The notes under the pieces are model-generated. The model did not search any database, was not told the DNA's origin, and saw only the letters and a list, made by a program, of their open reading frames with translations. A DNA stretch of 64,000 bases, taken from Bacteroides sp. GTDB lineage: Bacteria; Bacteroidota; Bacteroidia; Bacteroidales; Bacteroidaceae. The DNA is taken from contig DXWV01000102.1 in NCBI GenBank assembly GCA_019416685.1, forward strand, positions 7,079-71,078, written 5' to 3'. The translations under genes were made by a program, and so were the position numbers. Positions 8,019 to 16,015 of this stretch are shown piece after piece. Position 1 is the first letter of the stretch. Every line of letters begins with the position of its first letter.

Positions 8019-8693
8019 TTAAAATATCTTATTCGTTCTAAAGTAATTAACTACCTGGTCCAGAGCTTTTGCATAACGATCCAGATTCTGATCGGACAAG
8101 GGATAGTCTTTTGCAGGAAGCACAGGGAATACTTTTACCGGGAAATCCGTAGCGTCATAAGCTTTACCGCAGATCATGGTAAATGCTTTACCGTCTACCG
8201 GCTGATAGAAAGGCGACAGGCTTTCTTTTCCGTTGCGTCTGGGTTCGGCAGCCCGTAAAAAAACGGCATCACCTTCGTAGAAACCAAGTTGCTGAAGCCA
8301 ATAATTTGTTTGCAAAGACATTGCTAATATACATTTTATGGAAGGATTCTCCGACAAAATCCATTTGATATGTTCGATGCCTTTTTGTGCTTTTTCTTCG
8401 GGTATGAAAGTTCTTTTTCCTTTGGGAGCCGGTTCTACATCATCGTTACATAGGTTGGTGATATACACATCTTCGGGAGTTAACTGATGATCGGTGAGCC
8501 TCATCACATAGTTGAAGAGATTGCGTGACTCCACGTTTCTACTGCGCTCTCCGTGGTCCTCCGGGAAGCTGCGGAAATAGTAATCGGCAAACATGGCGTA
8601 CTTTGCTACGGTTTCTGACCATTGCAAGTTTGAATCTTCTCCTATCACAAGTATCCTGGGGGTATGTATCGCTTTCCAGTCTTTCGTTCTCAT
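8019..8693 (-). CDS. Conserved hypothetical protein, possibly uracil-DNA-glycosylase-like fold
   Basis: 224-residue soluble protein without signal peptide. It opens with a short strand ending in a Gly-Glu-Asp turn (ILVIGEDS) and has a conserved VYITNLCNDDVEPAPKGKR segment. The alternating pattern recalls the uracil-DNA glycosylase superfamily, but I cannot identify catalytic residues with confidence, so the function is left open. It is convergent with the DUF4846 gene, with a 13-nt gap. Confidence 0.6.
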   Translation of the reverse strand: MRTKDWKAIHTPRILVIGEDSNLQWSETVAKYAMFADYYFRSFPEDHGERSRNVESRNLFNYVMRLTDHQLTPEDVYITNLCNDDVEPAPKGKRTFIPEEKAQKGIEHIKWILSENPSIKCILAMSLQTNYWLQQLGFYEGDAVFLRAAEPRRNGKESLSPFYQPVDGKAFTMICGKAYDATDFPVKVFPVLPAKDYPLSDQNLDRYAKALDQVVNYFRTNKIF

Positions 8694-8786
8694 TGTAGTT
8701 TTAATATTAAATAATATGATACGGCAAATGTACTGTTAATTATTGGCATAATGGTGTATATCTTTTTTCTTTTTTGGGTAACAAAC

Positions 8787-8844
8787 ACGAATTCCGCAAC
8801 CTACACCCAGGGCATTCTCCCTGGGTGTAGGTTGCGGAATTCGT
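8787..8844. terminator. Perfect 26-bp hairpin downstream of pilus locus 1
   Basis: Two 26-nt arms (8787-8812 and 8819-8844) are exact inverse complements around a 6-nt loop. It lies 90 nt past the stop of the last pilus gene and is the likely end of that operon. It lacks a strong T tract on either strand, so it may also act as an RNA-stabilising or processing structure. Confidence 0.55.
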
Positions 8845-8934
8845 ATGTTATGTATTGATAGCTATCCCTACCTTCTGTGGAAAGACAGAGATAGCAATCT
8901 TTTTAAGGTCGTTTCATATATCTTTCATTCAATT

Positions 8935-11900
8935 TTAAGGCACCGGTTCCGGTTGGGGCGTATCAGTGACCTTGATATCAATCACCATATCCTCACCACC
9001 TGCAATGACGTTCTTCAGCACGATCGAACCATAGTTGCCGGCAGGCAAGGTTTTGCCGTCACCACCGGCACTCTCTGCTGCTGCAGCCACGGCTGCTTTA
9101 AATGCTATATCGTCTATGTCTATTATGAAGTTCGATTTTTTTGTACCCCCCTCACCAAGATTGTCCGTTGTCCAGCGAATAGTGATCCATTCGTTGGTAA
9201 ATGTGGCCGGATCTCCTGTGGCACCTGCGCGCAAGCCACGCGGAGATACAATGTTTATCAGCTGGAACTGGTCGGTCGCTTTCGGATTCAGGAGCACGAT
9301 ACGGGCGTTAGTACCCGGACCCGGAACTACCGTTTCGTCGAAGTATATTTCCTTACCGGCATTCATTCTCAACATCTCTTTTTCGAGGGTGCTCGGAGCT
9401 GCACTGATCAGGTTGAAAGTGACGACCGTTTCGCCACCGTCTTCATTTGTCAGTACAATAGACGGGGGAGTGGCGATAGGAAGTGTTTGCGCAGTCTTCA
9501 GCGTGATGGTGTGAGAATCTTTCAGGTCGGTGCCGAAAGACTCGAAACAGTCTACGGCATCTGTTGCCGGCAGCGTTACTTTCGTCGGGGAGTCAGTTCT
9601 CAGAGTCACCGTCTGAGTGGCAGCGTTGAACATGGTTACTTTCAGTGTATTATGGTCGAAGCTACTCATGTCTCCGGCCTGTTCGTCACGGGTTACTACC
9701 GGGCCTGCAGGCAGGCTGGTCTTTACATTGATCACCAATGTTTTCGTCGGATCGAGTAGGTTTTTCAGAGTGATTACACCGTCTGTCTTTGGAGTAGTAC
9801 CCATGTCAGTTGCGTCTTTGATACTTGCTCTTAGGATGGTGCGCTTCTTCTCGCCGCGATAGGTGTTTTCGGAGATGCGTTCTACTTTAAGCCAGCTTGA
9901 GCCACCGGTCACGTAGTCGTCTGCGTTTATTTCGTCCACGAGACCTTCCGGAGAGATTACTGCGATATCCACGTAGTTGTTCAGCACACCCGTCAGGTTC
10001 ACGTCCGTGGTAGCGGTGATGGCTACTGATCCGCCTTTGGTTCCGAAGCTGAAGTCTTTCACCTCTTGCGTTGTTATTTCAGGGCTTTTCAGTACCACCT
10101 TTACCGATGTGCTTGCCTTGGAGGCAGTCGATTTCACGTTGAATGCGTCTGCTGGGGTTGGGATAGCATCTTGGGCTGTCTTTAGGGTGAGGACGTAGTT
10201 TGTTCCTTGGTCGGCAGATTCGTTTTTGTCGGCAGTGATGTAGTTCGCTTTTGTTAGGTCGAGTGAAGAACCGGTCACCTCCGACTCGTCGTCATAGACG
10301 CGGAGCTCGGATTTTACGGCCAGCTTCAGTACCTGATTGTCGAGGTTGTAGAAGTAAGCTGTGTTGCTGGCTTCGTCAAACTTGGTATACACATCGGGCA
10401 CAGGTGTCCAGCCCAGCGTAGGTCCTACGGCGCGGCTGATGATGATATCCTTGCTTTCGCCACTGGCACGGTTGGTCAGGCGGACGGTGACGGGTAGAAG
10501 TTTTGTTTCGTCATCGCCCAGCTGTGTAGCGTCTACGGCAAAGCTCATCAGCTTCTTCATGGATACGCCGGCGCGGGTAGCGGGCTCATCTTTAGTTACA
10601 TCTTTGATCCAGTGCTTGGAGCCCTCTTTGAAGCGTAGTTCGCGATCAAGTACGCTATTGGAGCCCATGATAAAGTCGGCCTGACTCTTGTCGGCTGCCA
10701 GCAATACGATTTCTTTGGTCTCGGGGTTTACGTAGGCTTCTTCGCTTGAGGCTTCCAGTTTCAGGTCGGCATTCTTATCGAATTCATTGTCTGGTTGGTA
10801 GGGGTCTATCGCAGCGTCTTCGCCCCAGTCTTCCACCTTCAGCTCAAAGTCGAGGTGATACTCGTCGGCCTTGGTGATGGCAATGGTGTAACGGTGGTTG
10901 TGTTGTACTTCGATATAGGTACCTACACCATTTTTGCTTTGCATGAACGGTATTTGGTATGACACCTCTTTAGTTTCCGTTTTGTTCACCTGGTAACGTC
11001 CTTTCAGCATCAGGTATCCCATATCGTCTTTGGGGCTGGGCCAGGTGTAGAAAGCTCCTTTCGTGGTGTCGGTGGTACCGTTGTCTACATTGACTTCCTG
11101 TTGCGTTTCGGCTTCGATGCTACGTGCGGGGTAAGAGATGAGGTCCGTCTTTGCATCGGGCACTGCCAGCGGTTCGATGGGGAAGAACGAAGCTCCCAAT
11201 CGTCCGTTGCCCATCGACACGTGTTCTACGGTGAATTTCGACTCGGCGGCATTGTTCACAATGTCAAAACGGGCCACCATACGTGTCAGGCGGAAACTGA
11301 TTTGCTTACGGGCAGCACTACTGAAGTCCGTAAGGTCGACGGGAGTGGTGTAGGCACCACTCATAGGCAGGGGGATATTAAGCACATTGTCTTCGGCGCC
11401 GTCATTAGACTCCGGGTCGATGAGCTGGGTATGCAACTTACAGAAAGTCTCTTCGGTAGGAGAGCCTACAGTCACATGGTTGTTTTCCTGTCCGGGAGCG
11501 GTCTGTGCTAACGATATGAAGTCGGTCAACGGATACTCTTTTACTACAGGAGCAGCGGGGTCCGTCAGGTCATCGGTGTACAGTTTGGTGCGATTCACCA
11601 CACAGTAGAGTTTCACGAACATACCCTTGTTGAGTTTCAGCAATCCTTTGGTTGTGTTGCCTTCCGTGGTGTTGAGCAAACTGAAGGGAACGGCTTCTAC
11701 GCCGGGCACTTTTACTTCGGAGGCATCTGCACGGTAGTAGTGTAGTTCCTGGAAGGTATAGGTACCTATTTCGGTGGGTGAGCCGAATACGTAGACGTCG
11801 AGTGAGCGTATATAGTTCTCTTCGTCCGTAGCAATGGGGTCGTCTGCCCGTGTAGTGGCAGGCTGTAGTTTGAGGCTGTTTTTCAGTGTCAGCATCACTT

Positions 11901-12027
11901 CCTGTCGGTTGGCATCCTGGGTAACCGGATCGGTATCTTTTTTGCCTTCGTCGAGGAGACTTTCGCTCGTGCAGGCCATTACTAACAGGCCGGCGGCGAG
12001 GATTGATATTCGATGTTTCAGATTCAT
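8935..12027 (-). CDS. Large fimbrillin-like lipoprotein (pilus locus 1, distal gene)
   Basis: 1,030 residues. The lipobox cysteine is at residue 19 (LLVMAC). The N-terminal part is fimbrillin-like (Mfa-type): first strand IRSLDVYVFGS, a central VEDWGED motif that ends the N-terminal module, then several beta-rich repeats of BACON-like character with recurring LLDPTKTLVINV-type strands. A TTRAD motif sits just before the first strand, a possible arginine-specific processing site. It is paralogous to the 1,007-residue and giant proteins upstream and shares their MNLK start. It is probably an exported pilus subunit or adhesin; its exact position in the fibre is unknown. Confidence 0.7.
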   Translation of the reverse strand: MNLKHRISILAAGLLVMACTSESLLDEGKKDTDPVTQDANRQEVMLTLKNSLKLQPATTRADDPIATDEENYIRSLDVYVFGSPTEIGTYTFQELHYYRADASEVKVPGVEAVPFSLLNTTEGNTTKGLLKLNKGMFVKLYCVVNRTKLYTDDLTDPAAPVVKEYPLTDFISLAQTAPGQENNHVTVGSPTEETFCKLHTQLIDPESNDGAEDNVLNIPLPMSGAYTTPVDLTDFSSAARKQISFRLTRMVARFDIVNNAAESKFTVEHVSMGNGRLGASFFPIEPLAVPDAKTDLISYPARSIEAETQQEVNVDNGTTDTTKGAFYTWPSPKDDMGYLMLKGRYQVNKTETKEVSYQIPFMQSKNGVGTYIEVQHNHRYTIAITKADEYHLDFELKVEDWGEDAAIDPYQPDNEFDKNADLKLEASSEEAYVNPETKEIVLLAADKSQADFIMGSNSVLDRELRFKEGSKHWIKDVTKDEPATRAGVSMKKLMSFAVDATQLGDDETKLLPVTVRLTNRASGESKDIIISRAVGPTLGWTPVPDVYTKFDEASNTAYFYNLDNQVLKLAVKSELRVYDDESEVTGSSLDLTKANYITADKNESADQGTNYVLTLKTAQDAIPTPADAFNVKSTASKASTSVKVVLKSPEITTQEVKDFSFGTKGGSVAITATTDVNLTGVLNNYVDIAVISPEGLVDEINADDYVTGGSSWLKVERISENTYRGEKKRTILRASIKDATDMGTTPKTDGVITLKNLLDPTKTLVINVKTSLPAGPVVTRDEQAGDMSSFDHNTLKVTMFNAATQTVTLRTDSPTKVTLPATDAVDCFESFGTDLKDSHTITLKTAQTLPIATPPSIVLTNEDGGETVVTFNLISAAPSTLEKEMLRMNAGKEIYFDETVVPGPGTNARIVLLNPKATDQFQLINIVSPRGLRAGATGDPATFTNEWITIRWTTDNLGEGGTKKSNFIIDIDDIAFKAAVAAAAESAGGDGKTLPAGNYGSIVLKNVIAGGEDMVIDIKVTDTPQPEPVP

Positions 12028-12066
12028 ATTCTTTATATGTTATTGTTTATACGTTGAAATAATACG

Positions 12067-12168
12067 ATTGAAACGCAGAAGTCTGCAGATGTCCGCTGAT
12101 GAAGCAGCGGTGCCGGTACGTCCGGGGCGGTGATCTTTGCGGTAATCCGCGTGAATCTGCGTTTCAAT
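12067..12168. repeat. Intergenic palindromic repeat
   Basis: Perfect 13-nt arms ATTGAAACGCAGA and TCTGCGTTTCAAT bound about 100 nt that contain further CGCGTGAATCTGCG-type sequence. The wording resembles the repeat at 32.8 kb (CGCGTTTCA, AATCTGCG). It lies between two pilus genes of the same operon. Confidence 0.55.
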
Positions 12169-12204
12169 AGTGTTATTATTAAATTGGAATACGGTATTTC
12201 GTAT

Positions 12205-15200
12205 TTACTTTGTACCTTTCGTAATCGTAATAGTCTTGTCCGGACCGCCGGTGATAGCGTTTGTGATTACGATAGTCGCATTATCACTTCCTGTACCGGT
12301 TTCTTCTTCCAGTATCTTTATTTCTTCAGCTGTGCCGGTAGTGGTAATTTCTGAAGGAACTAGACCGCTGGTCTTCAGCCAGGAATTACTTGCCGGAAGG
12401 TTTACGGTGATGGTACTGCCTGCATAGCCTGTTACTTCAATCTTTATTGGAGTATAGTTCGGGTTGGCTGCATCAATCTTGAATTCTATCGCATCACCTG
12501 TTGCCGTAGCTGCACCACCGGCATTACCCGTCATCTTCCATGTGATGGCCGAATCTTTCATCTTCAGCTTGATTGTGGCCTGGCGGGTGGTTGCATTGCC
12601 TTCTGTCTTTTTGGCTTCCTTGTTGTATACCACCAGGTCGGCTTCTTTCTTGTTGAGCAAAGACGCAGTATCCGTCACTGCCACTGTGTATTCGTCCGTA
12701 ACACCTATCCGGGTTACAGACATACCGGTCGGTGCGCTGAACTCGATCTCCTCGCCCGAACACTCTACTGATACTGTCACGACGCTGCCATTCACGCGAT
12801 ACATTTCAATTTCTGTAGCCGAACTTGCTAAGCCGGTGTTGAACGTACTCCATGAAGCGGTTGTAGTACCTACGCTGTATACCGGTTTCGTGAAGTCTTT
12901 CTTCATCTGTACGGCAAGTGCGGGGGCTACTACCAATGAGTCGGTCAGAGCCAACGGGTTCTTAAAGGTCAGCTTTGTCCAAGCCTCTTTCGATACCTCA
13001 CCACCGGTGGGTTGAATGGTATAGTCGGTGTAGGGTTCATCGGCCGCCCACTCATGAGTGCCACTGTTGATAGTCAGGTCCGGACAAGACAATGTCGGTA
13101 TGTCACCGGCCTGCGGAGCTATCGGAGAGTAAACCTTGAACTTGTAGTTCTTCCCTGCGAATGCTGCGAGGTCTATCTTCACTTCCGCGCCCGTCTGGTA
13201 TCCGTCAGCATCTGCTACGCTCGGAGTTATTTTCACGGAAGGATCTACCGTACCGTCCGACTCAAACTTCATACCGGCATCTTTGATGGTTACGGTCATC
13301 TCTGTTGTCTTCGACGGGTCGCCACTATTCTCGAACGTGATTTTGCCGCTTACGGTAGTCGCTTTGGCATCCGATATGTAGATCTTATAGGTATGTATGC
13401 GTCCCTCGGTCTTCACCTTCTTGGCTGTTACACCGCTCAACGGAGTCTGTACGGCAATACCTTCGCCACCTTCCACGTTGATGTATACGTAGCTGTTCTC
13501 TATCCGGTAGAGTGTCACTTTCGGTGCTTTGGAGTTGTTGGTTCCGGCCATTTCATCCACGGTCACGTCTACCTCATTACCTGGAGAAGCCGGTACAGGT
13601 ATATTCTTTGCTTCGAAGAACAACGGTACTTGTTTCGGTCCGTAGAAGTTGATAGTGGTCCACAGTGCAGGGTCAAACGAGGCTGCGTCGTTGATGAAGT
13701 TCACTTGTACGGGTGATGCGCCTACAGCTTGGCTGTAGTTCACGCTGAATTCGGTGTACCACACACCGTCTATCTCTTCGGATGTCACTGTTCCCCAATC
13801 CATCCAGCTGTCTTCACCGGCACGGGTCTGGACGAGCGGATGTTTCTCTGCACGTACCTTTCCGGTAGCTGCAAAACGGATTTTGAAATTACCGTTCTCC
13901 TCTTGTACCTCGTAGTCATAGGTGGTGGCGTCGGGATTGAGGGCGTTCAGGTTTTTGGGCAGATGAGCGTTGTCTACACCGTCTTTCGTGTTGGCAAAGG
14001 CTGTGGCGGGGTCGAAGACGGGAGCGTCGTTCTGCGGTTTCACGTCGATTCCGCCACCGCTGGTCCAGTCTACTACCTCGAAGGTGGCGAAGATGTGTGA
14101 CTTGGTCACGTCCATGATCTTCAGCCGGTAGCGGCTGTTGGGCTTCAGGTTGATGAACTTTGCCACGTCCGTGCCTTCGGGGGTCTCGGCGAGGTCGATG
14201 TTATATATTACCGGTTCGTCATTGGACGTCACCGGGCTCTTGTATGTTCCCTCTACTGTCAGATAAGCCTGGTCGGAGTCGAGGTTGGGGTAGGCGTAGA
14301 ACACACTTTCCACGATACCCCGGTTAGCGCCTGCCTTGGTAGTGAAGTCGATGGTGGTGTAGTCTGTCAGATGGGCGGACGTGTCAAAGTCTGCTTCCGG
14401 TACCACTGTGCGTTTGGACCCCCATAGGGCGCCGTTGCTGCGGCCGCGCTTCAGGGTGATCTTCTGGATGGTGAGGTTGGACTTTTGCTTGTCATTCTCC
14501 ACGTCGAAACGGGCCATGATACGTTTAAGGTCGATGTTTACTTTAGACACCGAGCCGCTGATCTTTGTCACGCCTTCGCCTGTCATCATAAGGGGCACTT
14601 CGATGACTCCGGTAGCATAGTTGGCCGGGTCGAGGCGGCGGGTGAAGGAGTTTTTGAAGACGGCTTCGGTAGTGGCATCTACTTCGTTGGTGATGTTACC
14701 GTCAGCGTCCACCGCTACGGGCACCAGCGCAGCCTTTTCGGCTTGTACCGGGACGGTCTTGTCGGCTGTTCCTTCTTCATAGAATTTGCCGTCGGCGATG
14801 CCTGTGTGCTCATCTACTCCGTTGTTCACCACACAGAGCAGTTTGATCCAAGGCAGGCCTTTGAGTTCACCCGGGTAGAGAGATGCTTTCCACCCCGTAC
14901 CCGAAGCTTGCTTGCGGAAGTTGAGGTCGGCAGGTGTTTTAGGGTCGTAGGCAGTACCTTCTTCCCACATCTCGAGGAAACGATAAACGCCGTCCTGTCG
15001 GTCGGAGGCAAAAAGATAGACCTCCAGTTTGTCTATCCGGTTTTCGCTTTCGGAAGCAATGGCCCTGGTGGGCGAGTACTCTTGGCTTTCGCCGCTTCCA
15101 CTGAAGTTGACCTGTATTTCGGTGCGTCCTTCGGGCACGCGGGTGCCGGAGTCTTCCGCCAGGTCGGTGGTACAACTTGCTCCTAATGCCACTAAGGCGA

Positions 15201-15228
15201 GGAGCTTTCCTAAACTTTTTAAGTTCAT
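12205..15228 (-). CDS. Large fimbrillin-like lipoprotein (pilus locus 1)
   Basis: 1,007 residues with lipobox cysteine at residue 19 (VALGASC). The N-terminal Mfa-type fold includes IDKLEVYLFASDR and the module-ending motif VVDWTSGGG. The following beta repeats end with motifs such as ITGGPDKTITITK, which matches the NPSGGP strands of the giant neighbour. PTRAI lies ahead of the first strand. It is paralogous to the genes on both sides and is probably a surface fibre subunit or adhesin. Confidence 0.7.
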   Translation of the reverse strand: MNLKSLGKLLALVALGASCTTDLAEDSGTRVPEGRTEIQVNFSGSGESQEYSPTRAIASESENRIDKLEVYLFASDRQDGVYRFLEMWEEGTAYDPKTPADLNFRKQASGTGWKASLYPGELKGLPWIKLLCVVNNGVDEHTGIADGKFYEEGTADKTVPVQAEKAALVPVAVDADGNITNEVDATTEAVFKNSFTRRLDPANYATGVIEVPLMMTGEGVTKISGSVSKVNIDLKRIMARFDVENDKQKSNLTIQKITLKRGRSNGALWGSKRTVVPEADFDTSAHLTDYTTIDFTTKAGANRGIVESVFYAYPNLDSDQAYLTVEGTYKSPVTSNDEPVIYNIDLAETPEGTDVAKFINLKPNSRYRLKIMDVTKSHIFATFEVVDWTSGGGIDVKPQNDAPVFDPATAFANTKDGVDNAHLPKNLNALNPDATTYDYEVQEENGNFKIRFAATGKVRAEKHPLVQTRAGEDSWMDWGTVTSEEIDGVWYTEFSVNYSQAVGASPVQVNFINDAASFDPALWTTINFYGPKQVPLFFEAKNIPVPASPGNEVDVTVDEMAGTNNSKAPKVTLYRIENSYVYINVEGGEGIAVQTPLSGVTAKKVKTEGRIHTYKIYISDAKATTVSGKITFENSGDPSKTTEMTVTIKDAGMKFESDGTVDPSVKITPSVADADGYQTGAEVKIDLAAFAGKNYKFKVYSPIAPQAGDIPTLSCPDLTINSGTHEWAADEPYTDYTIQPTGGEVSKEAWTKLTFKNPLALTDSLVVAPALAVQMKKDFTKPVYSVGTTTASWSTFNTGLASSATEIEMYRVNGSVVTVSVECSGEEIEFSAPTGMSVTRIGVTDEYTVAVTDTASLLNKKEADLVVYNKEAKKTEGNATTRQATIKLKMKDSAITWKMTGNAGGAATATGDAIEFKIDAANPNYTPIKIEVTGYAGSTITVNLPASNSWLKTSGLVPSEITTTGTAEEIKILEEETGTGSDNATIVITNAITGGPDKTITITKGTK

Positions 15229-15335
15229 ACTGTTTTGTTTTTAGTTAAACATAATGTTTGATGATATATATGTATATTCTCGTCTTTCACCACAGAGTCT
15301 CACAGAGTGGGAATTTCTTTCCTTTTCCCTTCTTT

Positions 15336-15791
15336 TCATACGCTCGGGTCTTCGCCTTCCCCCTCATTTCCTCCGGGAGTGCTTTCTTCCTTGCCGCGCC
15401 ATTCCACAAAGCCGATGTTGTCTGCCACGAGTGATCGGGTCATTTGCGAGTTTCCGCTTTGCTTGCGGGCTTCGGGGATGAAGCGTACGCGTACGCCGGT
15501 GATCTGCCTGGCAGATACTTCTGCTTCGGTGGCGACACCTTGCCCGGCGGCGATGCAGGTATAGTAGAAAGTTCCGAATCCCTCGAGGTGCACCGTACGG
15601 CCTTCGGCCATGAAGTCTCCCATGACTCCTGCGAGCGATTCGATAACGGCCCTTACGTCGGCCGGACTAACAGTGGATTCGCGTGCAATGCGCACGGCAA
15701 CTTCTTTGGTAGTGGCGGGTTTCCCCACTGTCACGGCTTGCGGATACCACAACCCGTTGATTTTTTTCATGCTTTTCTTAAAGAATGCCAT
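15336..15791 (-). CDS. HU/IHF-like DNA-binding protein (HU-related family)
   Basis: 151 residues. Residues 1-115 follow the Bacteroidetes HU-related family (TIGR01201 type): an MAFFKKSMKKINGLWYPQAV opening, helices around PADVRAVIESLAGVMGDFM, then the beta-arm region VHLEGFGTFYYT. The C-terminal tail is acidic and Gly-rich (EESTPGGNEGEGEDPSV). A longer frame runs to 15932, but its extra 47 residues encode tandem-repeat DNA, so ATG 15791 is chosen. The protein is embedded among pilus genes in the same orientation. Nucleoid-type or regulatory DNA binding is the expected role. Confidence 0.8.
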   Translation of the reverse strand: MAFFKKSMKKINGLWYPQAVTVGKPATTKEVAVRIARESTVSPADVRAVIESLAGVMGDFMAEGRTVHLEGFGTFYYTCIAAGQGVATEAEVSARQITGVRVRFIPEARKQSGNSQMTRSLVADNIGFVEWRGKEESTPGGNEGEGEDPSV

Positions 15792-15840
15792 GGTTTTCAG
15801 TATAGCTCTTCTGACGTCTTCCGAGCAGGGTTCCATCCTC

Positions 15841-15918
15841 CTTGGGAGGAGATGCCGTCTCTCTTGGGAGGAGATGCTGTCTCCCTTGGGAGAAGATTGT
15901 GCCCCTCTTGAAGGGGGA
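15841..15918. repeat. 22-bp tandem repeat upstream of the HU-like gene
   Basis: Three and a half 22-nt units begin at 15841, 15863, 15885 and 15907. Each opens with CTTGGGAGGAGATG or a degenerate form. They lie in the leader of the HU-like gene and would otherwise be read as an unlikely N-terminal extension. Confidence 0.75.
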
Positions 15919-16015
15919 TGGACTGCGATCATTATTTGTCAGAAAGAATTAATAAATTCCCCACCGACTTGCTCCCCGGCGGGTAGGAGTTTTTTTTATT
16001 GCTTCATCACTGTGT

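Noticed and set aside
8935..15228. Long plus-strand ORFs opposite the fimbrillin genes (for example 8845-9759 and 14485-15186)
   Set aside because: They lack recognisable domains and lie opposite genes with lipoboxes and paralogues; they are shadows of GC-rich coding DNA.
15792..15932. N-terminal extension of the HU-like protein
   Set aside because: The extension is encoded by 22-bp tandem repeats, and the family start MAFFKK occurs at 15791.
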